This document shows positions 53,970 to 62,829 of a DNA stretch of 64,000 nt, one piece after another. Made by a program: the position numbers and the translations under genes. Position 1 is the first letter of the stretch. Every line of letters begins with the position of its first letter. The notes below the pieces were generated by a model. The model worked only from the letters and a program-made list of their open reading frames with translations, did no database searches and was not told the origin of the DNA. Source of the stretch: an uncultured Lachnospiraceae bacterium (GTDB taxonomy: Bacteria > Bacillota > Clostridia > Lachnospirales > Lachnospiraceae); assembly GCA_910578845.1 (NCBI GenBank), contig CAJTSL010000012.1:1-64000 (forward strand), in the 5' to 3' direction.

Positions 53970-54272
53970 ATGAAGAAGAGCATGGCAAATGTGATTACGG
54001 ATGAAACAATTGAATATGTCGGCATTCTGGCGAAACTAGAGCTTTCAAAAGAAGAGCAGGAACAGGCGAAGAAAGACATGGGCAGGATGCTGGATTATAT
54101 TGACAAGCTTGGCGAACTGGACACGGAGGGGATAGAGCCAATGTCGCATGTATTCCCGGTGCAGAATGTGTTCCGGGAAGATAGTATTGTAAACTCTGAC
54201 ACAAGGGAAGAGTTTCTGGCAAATGCGCCGGAGCAAAAAGACGGTATGTTCGTAGTGCCGAAGACTTTTTAA
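53970..54272 (+). CDS. gatC: Asp/Glu-tRNA amidotransferase subunit C
   Basis: Small 100-residue subunit that stabilises GatA and links it to GatB. ITDETIEYVGILAKLELSKEEQ and EGIEPMSHVFPVQNVFREDS are family signatures. GGAAAGGA lies directly before ATG 53970; ATG 53982 is an alternative start with better spacing. Second gene of the operon. Confidence 0.93.
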   Translation: MKKSMANVITDETIEYVGILAKLELSKEEQEQAKKDMGRMLDYIDKLGELDTEGIEPMSHVFPVQNVFREDSIVNSDTREEFLANAPEQKDGMFVVPKTF

Positions 54273-54385
54273 AGAGCTAAGTGGAGATTTGTCCTCTCAT
54301 TGGTACGGGATTTTGGCGGGAAAGACGGATGGGAAAATGGACGGATGGGGTAAGCAGACTGAAAGAAAGGCATAGGTATGGGCTG

Positions 54386-55837
54386 ATGAGGATACAAGAT
54401 ATGACGGCGGTAGAGCTTGCCGTAGCAATCAAAGAAGGAAAGACAACGGCAGTGGATGCGGTACGGGAGACGATTGCAAGAATCGAAGAGAAAGAAGAGC
54501 TGTACCATTGCTATGTGACGCTTGATAGAGAAGGCGCACTGGAACGGGCTAAGGATGTGCAGGCGAAAATCGAGGCGGGTGAGATAAGCGCACCGCTCGC
54601 GGGCGTGCCGGTGGCAATCAAAGATAACATTTGTACGAAAGGGATGCTGACGACTTGCGCTTCCAAAATCCTTGGGAACTTCGTGCCGGCTTATTCTGCG
54701 CAGGCGATCTGTAATTTGCTAAGAAATGGCGCTATCATCCTTGGGAAAACGAATATGGATGAGTTTGCAATGGGTTCTACGACAGAGACTTCCGCATTCG
54801 GCGTGACGAGGAACCCCTGGGATCCGGCGCGTGTGCCGGGTGGTTCTTCAGGAGGCTCCGCGGCGGCGGTAGCGGCAGGGGAATGCTATTATGCGCTCGG
54901 TTCCGATACCGGCGGCTCCATCAGGCAGCCTGCGTCTTTTTGCGGCGTCGTTGGCATGAAGCCTACTTATGGCACGGTATCAAGATATGGGCTGATTGCC
55001 TATGGCTCTTCTTTGGATCAGATTGGGCCGCTTACCAAAGACGTGGCAGACTGTGCGGCAGTATTAGAGAGCATCGCTTCCTATGATACAAAAGACTCCA
55101 CTTCTATGCGGAGACAGGATACTGATTTCACGTCTGCATTGATTGCGGATGTGAAAGGGCTGCGGATTGGCATTCCGGATGATTATTTCAAAGAGGGATT
55201 GGATGGGGAAGTAAAAGCTGCGGTACTGCAGGCAGCAAAAGCATTAGAAGAAAAGGGAGCTATTGTGGAACATTTTGATTTAAGCCTGGTGGAATATGCT
55301 ATCCCCACCTATTATACGATTGCGGCAGCCGAGGCCAGTTCTAATTTAGAGCGTTTCGACGGCATTAAATATGGATACCGGGCGACAGATTATAAAGGGC
55401 TTCATCATATGTACAAAAAGTCACGTTCGGAAGGGTTTGGCGAAGAGGTGAAACGCCGTATTATGTTAGGTTCCTTCGTATTAAGCTCCGGTTACTATGA
55501 TGCCTATTATTTAAAGGCATTGAAGGTAAAGGCGTTGATCAAAAAGGCGTTTAACGATGCTTTTATGAAGTATGATGTGATTTTAGGGCCGACAGCGCCG
55601 ACGACGGCGCCGAAACTTGGGGAGAGCCTTGCTGATCCGCTTAAGATGTATCTGGGGGATATTTATACGATAGCCGTTAATTTAGCAGGACTGCCAGCGA
55701 TCAGTGTTCCGTGTGGAATAGATAAAGCGGGGCTGCCGATTGGCTTACAGCTCATCGGAGATTGCTTCCAGGAGAAGAAGCTGCTTCAAACGGCATATAC
55801 GTATGAGAAGGCCTGCCGGGAGGCGGCAATTATTTGA
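54386..55837 (+). CDS. gatA: Asp/Glu-tRNA amidotransferase subunit A
   Basis: Amidase subunit releasing ammonia from glutamine, 483 residues. Ser-cisSer-Lys amidase triad: VAIKDNICTKG (Lys), GGSSGGSAAAVAAG (Ser pair) and GSDTGGSIRQPASFCG (nucleophile Ser). ATG 54386 (MRIQDMTAVELAVAIK) is the position expected from the family; the frame is open to 54281, but the extra residues do not look like GatA. The ribosome site is weak, so coupling to gatC is likely. Confidence 0.95.
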   Translation: MRIQDMTAVELAVAIKEGKTTAVDAVRETIARIEEKEELYHCYVTLDREGALERAKDVQAKIEAGEISAPLAGVPVAIKDNICTKGMLTTCASKILGNFVPAYSAQAICNLLRNGAIILGKTNMDEFAMGSTTETSAFGVTRNPWDPARVPGGSSGGSAAAVAAGECYYALGSDTGGSIRQPASFCGVVGMKPTYGTVSRYGLIAYGSSLDQIGPLTKDVADCAAVLESIASYDTKDSTSMRRQDTDFTSALIADVKGLRIGIPDDYFKEGLDGEVKAAVLQAAKALEEKGAIVEHFDLSLVEYAIPTYYTIAAAEASSNLERFDGIKYGYRATDYKGLHHMYKKSRSEGFGEEVKRRIMLGSFVLSSGYYDAYYLKALKVKALIKKAFNDAFMKYDVILGPTAPTTAPKLGESLADPLKMYLGDIYTIAVNLAGLPAISVPCGIDKAGLPIGLQLIGDCFQEKKLLQTAYTYEKACREAAII

Positions 55838-55901
55838 TAAAGCGCCTTTTGCAGTGCGGCTATTTGGCTCATTGCTTGCGGGAATCAAGAAAGGAATGAT
55901 A

Positions 55902-57344
55902 ATGGCTATGATAAAAGAATACGAGACTGTCATTGGTTTGGAAGTGCATGTGGAGCTTGCTACGAAGACGAAGATTTTCTGCGGCTGCTCAACAGCATTT
56001 GGCGGTGCGCCCAATACGCATACATGCCCTGTCTGTACCGGGATGCCGGGGACTCTTCCGGTATTGAACAAACAGGTGTTAGAATATGCCATTGCAGTCG
56101 GGTTAGCGACCGGATGTGACATTACAAGGTATGGGAAGTTTGACAGGAAAAATTATTTTTATCCTGATAATCCGCAGAACTATCAGATTTCCCAACTCTA
56201 TCTGCCGATTTGCAGAAATGGGGGCATAGAAATTGAGACACAAGAGGGTGGCAGGAAAACTGTGGGAATCCACGAGATCCATATGGAAGAAGACGCCGGG
56301 AAACTGATCCATGATGAGTGGGACGAATGCTCTCTGGTGGATTATAACCGTTCGGGCGTGCCATTGATTGAAATCGTTTCCGAGCCGGATATGCGGGATG
56401 CGAAAGAAGTGATCGCATATCTGGAGAAGCTTCGCTTGCTCATCCAGTATCTTGGGGCATCCGATTGTAAATTGCAGGAGGGTTCTATGCGCGCGGATGT
56501 GAACCTTTCCGTCAGGGAGGTTGGGCAAAAGGCTTTTGGCACTAGAACAGAAATGAAGAACCTTAATTCTTTCAAAGCGATCACAAGGGCGATAGAAGGA
56601 GAGAGGGAGCGTCAGATTGATCTGATCGAAGCGGGAGAGGCCATCATTCAGGAGACAAGAAGGTGGGACGATGCCAAAGGGATATCTTATGCGATGCGCA
56701 GCAAAGAGGATGCGCAAGATTACCGCTATTTCCCCGATCCGGATTTGGCGCCGATTGTGGTAAGCGATGAGATGCTTGCTAAAATCCGGGCAAAGCAACC
56801 GGAGTTTAGGACAGAGAAAATGGCGCGATACCGGGAAGAATACGGGATTCCCGATTATGATATTGATATTATCACGAGTGCAAAGCGTATGGCGGATTTA
56901 TTCGAGGAGACGGTCGCCATCTGCCATCAGCCCAAAAAAGTCTCAAACTGGCTCATGGGCGAGACGATGCGCCTTATGAAAGAGAAAGAGATAGATGCGC
57001 AGGATTTGCATTTTTCCCCACAGAACCTGGCGAAGCTCATTGCGCTTACGGATAGCAAGGCGATTAATGGCAATGTTGCAAAAGAAGTATTTGAGGTCAT
57101 GTTTGATCAGGATATAGAGCCGGAACAGTATGTAGAAGAGCATGGATTGAGAACAGTCAATGATGCGGGCGCGCTGAAAAAGGCAATTGAAGAAGTCATA
57201 GCAGGCAACCCGCAGTCGGTGGAAGACTATAAGAACGGCAAAGAGAAAGCGCTTGGTTTCTTAGTCGGGCAGACAATGAAAGCCATGAAAGGCAAAGCGG
57301 AGCCTGCTATGGTGAACCAGATCCTCAAAGAGTTTCTATCCTAA
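55902..57344 (+). CDS. gatB: Asp/Glu-tRNA amidotransferase subunit B
   Basis: Kinase/tRNA-binding subunit, about 480 residues, that phosphorylates the Asp or Glu on tRNA before amidation. YETVIGLEVHVELATKTKIFCGC, CPVCTGMPGTLPVLN (zinc Cys), GSMRADVNLSV and the C-terminal YqeY-like helical domain (about 400-480) are all present. ATG 55902 follows AAAGGA by 6 bp; ATG 55908 is possible. The frame is open upstream into gatA, but without a site. Last gene of aspS-gatCAB. Confidence 0.95.
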   Translation: MAMIKEYETVIGLEVHVELATKTKIFCGCSTAFGGAPNTHTCPVCTGMPGTLPVLNKQVLEYAIAVGLATGCDITRYGKFDRKNYFYPDNPQNYQISQLYLPICRNGGIEIETQEGGRKTVGIHEIHMEEDAGKLIHDEWDECSLVDYNRSGVPLIEIVSEPDMRDAKEVIAYLEKLRLLIQYLGASDCKLQEGSMRADVNLSVREVGQKAFGTRTEMKNLNSFKAITRAIEGERERQIDLIEAGEAIIQETRRWDDAKGISYAMRSKEDAQDYRYFPDPDLAPIVVSDEMLAKIRAKQPEFRTEKMARYREEYGIPDYDIDIITSAKRMADLFEETVAICHQPKKVSNWLMGETMRLMKEKEIDAQDLHFSPQNLAKLIALTDSKAINGNVAKEVFEVMFDQDIEPEQYVEEHGLRTVNDAGALKKAIEEVIAGNPQSVEDYKNGKEKALGFLVGQTMKAMKGKAEPAMVNQILKEFLS

Positions 57345-57394
57345 TATAGAATGCTGCTCCTTGTCAGATTGTCCCATAAGTGGCATGAATGAGC

Positions 57395-58186
57395 TTATTT
57401 AGTAAATTCTAAGAATTTGACAATGGCATCAATATGCTTGGAGGTTGCAGGGATGCCTAAGATTGCTTCCGACGGATATCCCTGATAAGTTGTCCCATTC
57501 TGAGCCAGATAATCATAGCAGCCGGTTTCTATGAGCTTATTCCCTTTGGGAAGACATATGCCTACGGGGACCGGCTGCTGCATGGTGGCAGGATCGCGGT
57601 GGTCGATGGTAAGCGCGGAAAGATCCGTTTCTTCGGAAGAGAGGCTGTCGTCAAGATCAAACGTGGCAGCATCCGTATAATATAATTGGTCTTTATATTT
57701 ATCTAATACATCATGGGGCAGCACGGTTTCTAAGTTGAGAAAATGCTCATTCTGAGCCTGGGGCTCGAAAGCGGCAGTATCCGCCACGATGACGTCTATT
57801 TCCCCGGCCTGTATCATAACGACCAGTTTCTCCATACTGGCCATGGAATATTGGGAAAAGTCCGTAGTCGAATACGTAAAAGAAGGATCAATATAAGCGC
57901 GGTATTCTTCCGTATCAATCTCTGCATATTCCGCAAATTCGTTACTGAATGCCTCACTGTCAATAAGAGCGGGGTTTGCATTCAAAAGGACAGCATAGAA
58001 AGCAAAGTCTTTGTTAGCACGGTATTGCTGGATGAAAAGCGCTGTCATGGCGATAAGGGCCAGGACAACAAATGTGTGTATTTTATAATAATCCCAGAAA
58101 TAGGATAATTTGCCTTTTAGGCTCATATCCTTGGTCTTTCGTTGCTGCTCCCTGATTTCTCCGTATAGTGAGTTATGAGATGACAT
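57395..58186 (-). CDS. Membrane-anchored protein of unknown function
   Basis: 263 residues: a cytoplasmic basic N-terminus (about 1-37, YGEIREQQRKTKDMSLKGKLSY), one helix (38-58), then an extracytoplasmic domain. Motifs such as AGEIDVIVADTAAFEPQA and PVPVGICLPKG resemble periplasmic-binding-protein folds, but with an uncleaved anchor. I cannot name a family. Convergent with gatB; downstream of a 15-bp repeat array in its own upstream region. Confidence 0.75.
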   Translation of the reverse strand: MSSHNSLYGEIREQQRKTKDMSLKGKLSYFWDYYKIHTFVVLALIAMTALFIQQYRANKDFAFYAVLLNANPALIDSEAFSNEFAEYAEIDTEEYRAYIDPSFTYSTTDFSQYSMASMEKLVVMIQAGEIDVIVADTAAFEPQAQNEHFLNLETVLPHDVLDKYKDQLYYTDAATFDLDDSLSSEETDLSALTIDHRDPATMQQPVPVGICLPKGNKLIETGCYDYLAQNGTTYQGYPSEAILGIPATSKHIDAIVKFLEFTK

Positions 58187-58270
58187 AAGTTTTTCTCCTT
58201 CTGTATAGATGCTTATTATCTATTTCCTTTAATTTGTTTAATATGTTCGCTATTACTATGTTCTATTTAA

Positions 58271-58318
58271 GTGCGTTCTCTGTTAGTACGTTCTCTGTTA
58301 GTACGTTCTCAATAGTAC
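58271..58318 (-). repeat. 15-bp tandem repeats upstream of the membrane-anchored protein
   Basis: GTGCGTTCTCTGTTA (58271), GTACGTTCTCTGTTA (58286) and a partial third unit (58301), flanked by further GTACG and TATTA fragments. They occupy the 280-bp gap between two divergent genes. The rest of the gap is A/T-rich and holds the promoter at 58397. Confidence 0.8.
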
Positions 58319-58396
58319 GCTATTATCATACTTATTTAGGGAAATGATGTCAATGAAGATGGGATATAATCTTTCTAAAAAAAGAATAAAGAATTC

Positions 58397-58425
58397 TTGC
58401 AACTTTTTTCAAATTGTTATATGAT
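58397..58425 (+). promoter_or_regulatory. Promoter of the DUF6106 gene
   Basis: TTGCAA (58397-58402), 17-bp spacer, TATGAT (58420-58425), 44 bp before the start codon. Confidence 0.65.
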
Positions 58426-58468
58426 ACTCTCATATATACAAATGTGCAGTGCAGATGGAGGATAAAAT

Positions 58469-58963
58469 ATGGTAAGTGAAACTTATGTGGAATGTCTTGT
58501 CGCAAGGAAATCATCTTTTGTGATACGTTTGCTGAGAACGCTGCTCATTATGTTGACGGTTTGCTGCTTTATCGTAGGGCTTATGGATATCCGTTCGCTG
58601 ATTGCCGCTATTGTATTGGGCGTGGCGTCTTACTTTGTCTATATGAATGCGGATATTGAATATGAATATTTATATCTGGATAAGGAAATTAAAATTGATA
58701 AAGTGCTTGCTAAGAGCAAGAGGAAGAAAGTCGTTACCTATGATATCGGGAGAATGGAGATTTTAGCGCCGGTGAAGTCTTATCACCTTGACGCTTTCAG
58801 GAACCGTGAGCTGAAGTCGGTAGACTATAGTTCCGGCACGGACGAAGATGGGAAAAAGTACATGATGGTTTATGAGGGTAATCAGAAAGTGATCTGGGAG
58901 CCGAGCGCGGAAATGGTGAAGGCGATCCAGATGGTTGCGCCGCGTAAAGTATTCACCGATTAA
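58469..58963 (+). CDS. Small membrane protein, DUF6106-like
   Basis: 164 residues with two adjacent N-terminal helices (about 19-60) and a cytoplasmic C-terminal domain (DIEYEYLYLDKEIKIDKVLA, KKVVTYDIGRMEILAPVKSYHLD). The composition matches the DUF6106 family of clostridial proteins, function unknown. TGGAGG precedes the ATG. It is monocistronic, with its own promoter and terminator, and lies next to guaB. Confidence 0.8.
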   Translation: MVSETYVECLVARKSSFVIRLLRTLLIMLTVCCFIVGLMDIRSLIAAIVLGVASYFVYMNADIEYEYLYLDKEIKIDKVLAKSKRKKVVTYDIGRMEILAPVKSYHLDAFRNRELKSVDYSSGTDEDGKKYMMVYEGNQKVIWEPSAEMVKAIQMVAPRKVFTD

Positions 58964-58967
58964 CGGG

Positions 58968-59004
58968 AAAAGTATACTGTCAGTTTTAGGACTGGCAGTA
59001 CTTT
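58968..59004 (+). terminator. Terminator of the DUF6106 gene
   Basis: AAAAGTA...CTGTCAGT pairs with ACTGGCAG...TACTTTT across TTTAGG, with a small bulge, followed by TATA-rich sequence. Confidence 0.65.
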
Positions 59005-59058
59005 TATATACAAATCTATTTATACAAACAATAATGATTACAATTAGGAGGAGAGAAA

Positions 59059-60513
59059 ATGGGTCAGATTATTGGCGAAGGCATTACATTCGATGATGTG
59101 CTCCTTGTACCGAGCTATTCACAGGTGATTCCCAATCAGGTAGACTTAACAACGTGGCTAACAAAGAAAATTAAACTGAATATTCCTATGATGAGCGCCG
59201 GCATGGACACGGTGACTGAACATAGGATGGCAATCGCAATGGCAAGGCAGGGCGGGATCGGTATCATCCATAAGAATATGTCGATTGAGGCACAGGCAGA
59301 AGAAGTTGATAAAGTAAAACGTTCTGAAAACGGTGTCATTACAGACCCCTTTTCTTTGACCCCGGAGCATACATTAGCCGATGCTGATTCCCTGATGGCA
59401 AAATTCAGGATCTCCGGCGTACCTATTACAGAAGGCAGAAAACTTGTCGGCATCATTACCAATCGGGACTTGAAATTCGAAACGGATTTTACCAAGAAAA
59501 TTAAAGAATCCATGACATCGGAAGGGTTGATTACAGCCAAAGAGGGCATCACGCTCGAAGAGGCAAAACAGATACTCGCAAAAGCAAGAAAAGAAAAATT
59601 GCCGATCGTAGACGATGATTATAATCTGACAGGCCTTATTACGATCAAAGATATCGAGAAGACGATTAAATATCCTCTCTCAGCAAAGGACGAGCAGGGC
59701 AGGCTCTTATGCGGCGCCGGTGTTGGCATTACCGCCAATGTGCTTGACAGAGTCAGTGCTTTGATTGATGCCAAAGTAGACGTTATCGTATTGGACTCTG
59801 CACATGGGCATTCCGAAAATGTGCTCCACTGCGTGAGGATGATCAAAGAAAAATACCCGGATGTGCAGGTTATCGCCGGCAATGTAGCTACCGGAGAAGG
59901 CACGAAGGCTTTGATCGAAGCCGGCGTGGACGCCGTAAAGGTTGGCATTGGGCCTGGCTCGATCTGTACGACCCGTGTTGTAGCCGGAATCGGCGTACCG
60001 CAGATCACGGCGATTATGAATGCATATGATGTTGCCAAGAATTATGGCATCCCGATTATTGCGGACGGCGGCATCAAGTATTCAGGCGATATGACTAAAG
60101 CAATTGCGGCGGGCGGCAGCGTTTGCATGATGGGCAGTATTTTCGCAGGCTGCGATGAAAGCCCAGGTACATTTGAATTATATCAGGGAAGAAAATATAA
60201 AGTATACCGTGGCATGGGATCTATTGCGGCAATGGAGAACGGCAGTAAAGACCGCTATTTCCAGTCTGATGCCAGGAAACTGGTGCCCGAAGGCGTAGAA
60301 GGGCGTGTTGCCTATAAGGGAACCGTAGAAGATACCGTATTCCAGTTGATCGGCGGTATCCGTTCCGGTATGGGTTATTGTGGTACGAAGACAATAGAAG
60401 AATTAAAACAGAACGGAAAATTCATCAAAATTTCTGCGGCTGCCCTTAGAGAAAGCCATCCGCATGATATCCATATTACCAAAGAAGCACCCAACTACAG
60501 CGTGGAAGAATAG
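59059..60513 (+). CDS. guaB: IMP dehydrogenase
   Basis: Oxidises IMP to XMP, the committed step to GMP; cytosolic, 484 residues. TIM barrel split by two CBS domains (about 93-205, SGVPITEGRKLVGIITNRDLKF and LPIVDDDYNLTGLITIKDI). The catalytic Cys lies in GPGSICTTRVVAG and the flap follows at RYFQSDARKLVPEGVEG. AGGAGGAGAG precedes the ATG. It begins a purine cluster with the next two genes. Confidence 0.96.
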   Translation: MGQIIGEGITFDDVLLVPSYSQVIPNQVDLTTWLTKKIKLNIPMMSAGMDTVTEHRMAIAMARQGGIGIIHKNMSIEAQAEEVDKVKRSENGVITDPFSLTPEHTLADADSLMAKFRISGVPITEGRKLVGIITNRDLKFETDFTKKIKESMTSEGLITAKEGITLEEAKQILAKARKEKLPIVDDDYNLTGLITIKDIEKTIKYPLSAKDEQGRLLCGAGVGITANVLDRVSALIDAKVDVIVLDSAHGHSENVLHCVRMIKEKYPDVQVIAGNVATGEGTKALIEAGVDAVKVGIGPGSICTTRVVAGIGVPQITAIMNAYDVAKNYGIPIIADGGIKYSGDMTKAIAAGGSVCMMGSIFAGCDESPGTFELYQGRKYKVYRGMGSIAAMENGSKDRYFQSDARKLVPEGVEGRVAYKGTVEDTVFQLIGGIRSGMGYCGTKTIEELKQNGKFIKISAAALRESHPHDIHITKEAPNYSVEE

Positions 60514-60518
60514 CAAGC

Positions 60519-60545
60519 CAAGCGGGAACGGAATGTTCCCGCTTG
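60519..60545 (+). terminator. Hairpin after guaB
   Basis: CAAGCGGGAAC (60519-60529) pairs perfectly with GTTCCCGCTTG (60535-60545). The following sequence has no T-run, so it may be a weak terminator or an mRNA stabiliser between guaB and the IMP cyclohydrolase gene. Confidence 0.6.
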
Positions 60546-60598
60546 TATCAGCATGCTTTCCGAATAGTAATGCAATTAGAATGGAGGAACCATCATAC

Positions 60599-61309
60599 AT
60601 GAAACAAACATCACTTGAAAAAGAGCTATCTACCAATACCTACCCTGGCAGGGGAATTGTCCTTGGCAAATCCGCTGACGGAAGATATGCGGTTGCCGCC
60701 TATTTTATCATGGGCAGGAGTGAGAACAGCAGGAACCGTATTTTCGTTACGGATGGCGAAGGGATCAGGACACAGGCATTTGACCCTGATAAATTGCAGG
60801 ATCCAAGCCTTGTCATTTATGCGCCGGTCAAAGTATTGGGCAATAAGACGATTGTCACCAACGGAGACCAGACGGACACGATTTATGAGCTGATGGACAG
60901 ACAGCAGACGTTTGAGCAGGCGCTTAGGACGAGGACATTTGAGCCGGATGCGCCTAATTATACGCCCAGGATTTCCGGGATCATGCACATCGAGAATGGC
61001 AGTTATAACTATGCAATGTCTATTTTAAAGAGCAGCAACGGTAACCCGGAGGCTTGTAACCGTTATACTTTCGCATATGAGAATCCGCTGGCAGGAGAAG
61101 GACATTTTATCCATACGTATATCGGAGACGGCAACCCGTTGCCAAGCTTTGAAGGAGAGCCGGTTTTGGTTGGGATCGAGGGAAATATTGATACCTTTAC
61201 ACAGATGATATGGAATCATCTGAATGAAGAGAATAAAGTTTCTTTATTTGTCAGGTATATTGAGATTGCGAGCGGAATGTACGAGTCACGTATTGTCAAT
61301 AAGCACTAA
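60599..61309 (+). CDS. IMP cyclohydrolase, PurO-like (PF07826 type)
   Basis: Closes the purine ring, FAICAR to IMP; 236 residues. The start TYPGRGIVLGKSADGRYAVAAYFIMGRS and the inner NRYTFAYENPLAGEGHFIHTYIGDGNPLPSF match the archaeal-type IMP cyclohydrolase family, which is unrelated to the N-terminal PurH domain. GGAGGA lies 10 bp before ATG 60599; the frame reaches back into guaB but without a site. It pairs with the stand-alone transformylase downstream to replace PurH. Confidence 0.88.
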   Translation: MKQTSLEKELSTNTYPGRGIVLGKSADGRYAVAAYFIMGRSENSRNRIFVTDGEGIRTQAFDPDKLQDPSLVIYAPVKVLGNKTIVTNGDQTDTIYELMDRQQTFEQALRTRTFEPDAPNYTPRISGIMHIENGSYNYAMSILKSSNGNPEACNRYTFAYENPLAGEGHFIHTYIGDGNPLPSFEGEPVLVGIEGNIDTFTQMIWNHLNEENKVSLFVRYIEIASGMYESRIVNKH

Positions 61310-61408
61310 AGAAATGAAATAGGAATATTCATAGATAGATAAGCTTGTTCATTTTGCGGATATTGTGCCTTGCAGTTACCAATATCGCAGGCTGGGAAAG
61401 GAATGTAA

Positions 61409-62596
61409 GTGAAAATGAAAGAATTGGAATTAAAATATGGTTGTAACCCGAATCAGAAGCCGTCCAGGATCTATATGGAAGATGGCAGCGAGCTGCCGAT
61501 CAAAGTATTGAATGGCAAGCCAGGATATATTAATTTCCTGGATGCGTTTAACGGATGGCAGCTAGTCAAAGAGTTAAAGGCAGCGACCGGGCTAGCGGCT
61601 GCCGCTTCTTTTAAACATGTATCTCCTGCGGGGGCAGCGGTTGGGCTGCCGCTTTCAGAAGTGGAGAAGAAGATTTATTGGGTGGATGACCTGGACATGG
61701 AATTCACGCCGCTTGCGAATGCCTATGCAAGGGCGCGCGGAGCGGATAGAATGTCTTCCTTCGGGGATTTCATTTCTCTGTCCGATGTATGTGATGTAGC
61801 GACAGCCAAAATCATCAAAAGAGAGGTTTCCGACGGCGTGATCGCGCCCGGTTATGAGCCGGAAGCATTAGAGATCTTACAGGCTAAGAAAAAGGGCAAT
61901 TATAATGTCATCGAGATTGACGCATCTTATGTGCCCGCGCCAATTGAGACCAAACAAGTATATGGCATCAGCTTTGAACAGGGCAGGAATGAGCTAAAGA
62001 TTGATGACGGATTCTTTGCCGAAATCGTGACGGAAAACAAAGAATTGCCTAAGCAGGCGCAGATTGACCTGGCAATTGCCATGATCACATTAAAATATAC
62101 GCAGTCCAACTCCGTCTGCTATGTAAAAGGTGGGCAGGCAATCGGCATCGGCGCAGGACAGCAGTCCAGGATCCATTGTACAAGGCTTGCCGGGTCGAAA
62201 GCGGATAACTGGTTCCTTCGCCAGTCACCGAAAGTGTTAGGCCTACAGTTCATAGACGGGATTGGGCGTGCCGATAGGGACAATGCCATCGATCTATATA
62301 TCGGCGAAGACGATATGGACGTTTTGGCGGACGGCGCATGGGAGAAAATTTTCAAAGTAAAGCCGGAGCGGTTTACGCGGGAAGAGAAACGCGCATGGTT
62401 AGACGGCATGAGTGACGTTGCGCTTGGCTCTGATGCCTTTTTCCCATTCGGGGACAATATTGAGCGCGCTTATAAGAGCGGCGTGAAATATGTGGCGCAG
62501 CCGGGCGGCTCCGTCAGGGATGATAATGTGATTGAGACTTGCGATAAGTACGACATGGTAATGTGCTTTACGGGAATCCGCTTATTCCATCATTAA
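61409..62596 (+). CDS. AICAR transformylase, stand-alone form
   Basis: Adds a formyl group from 10-formyltetrahydrofolate to AICAR; 395 residues. It corresponds to the C-terminal domain of PurH with ASFKHVSPAGAAVG (Lys-His catalytic pair), the folate segment SNSVCYVKGGQAIGIGAGQQSR and QPGGSVRDDNVIETCD. No cyclohydrolase domain is attached; that activity comes from the gene before it. GTG 61409 follows AAAGGA by about 6 bp; ATG 61415 is possible. A good terminator follows. Confidence 0.92.
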   Translation: MKMKELELKYGCNPNQKPSRIYMEDGSELPIKVLNGKPGYINFLDAFNGWQLVKELKAATGLAAAASFKHVSPAGAAVGLPLSEVEKKIYWVDDLDMEFTPLANAYARARGADRMSSFGDFISLSDVCDVATAKIIKREVSDGVIAPGYEPEALEILQAKKKGNYNVIEIDASYVPAPIETKQVYGISFEQGRNELKIDDGFFAEIVTENKELPKQAQIDLAIAMITLKYTQSNSVCYVKGGQAIGIGAGQQSRIHCTRLAGSKADNWFLRQSPKVLGLQFIDGIGRADRDNAIDLYIGEDDMDVLADGAWEKIFKVKPERFTREEKRAWLDGMSDVALGSDAFFPFGDNIERAYKSGVKYVAQPGGSVRDDNVIETCDKYDMVMCFTGIRLFHH

Positions 62597-62659
62597 GCAT
62601 TGGAGGCGGATGCACTGCATATGATTGCTGGTGCATAGGAAATTGCATAAAAATCTGTC

Positions 62660-62698
62660 AAAGGGCATTTCACCTTTATGAGGTGGATGCCCTTTTTT
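62660..62698 (+). terminator. Terminator of the purine genes
   Basis: AAAGGGCAT (62660-62668) and CACC pair with GGTG and ATGCCCTTT (62687-62695), followed by TTTTT. Confidence 0.8.
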
Positions 62699-62759
62699 GG
62701 CGCAAATGAATCGCGGATTGTCATTGGCGTTCGTTTTGTTTGCTTTGATAGAATTAGGA

Positions 62760-62811
62760 TTGACAATTGTATGACGCGGTGTTATTCTTTAAGTACAACA
62801 CCGTGTCATAC
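62760..62811 (+). promoter_or_regulatory. Promoter and large inverted-repeat operator of blaI-blaR1
   Basis: TTGACA (62760-62765), 17-bp spacer, TATTCT (62783-62788). Overlapping it, GTATGACGCGGTGTT (62769-62783) and AACACCGTGTCATAC (62797-62811) form a 15-bp inverted repeat with one mismatch and a 13-bp spacer. Each arm contains a GTATGACRC box, so two BlaI dimers or one dimer on each arm could cover the promoter. Confidence 0.75.
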
Positions 62812-62829
62812 ATATAGGAGGGAATGCAT

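Noticed and set aside
56103..56798. Open frame of 231 codons on the minus strand inside gatB
   Set aside because: gatB is intact and conserved on the other strand; the antisense product has no recognisable domain and no ribosome site that I can see.
59005..59058. Looked for a purine riboswitch or other known riboswitch before guaB, the IMP cyclohydrolase and the transformylase gene
   Set aside because: Gaps are short (54-99 bp) and show no conserved purine-riboswitch core.
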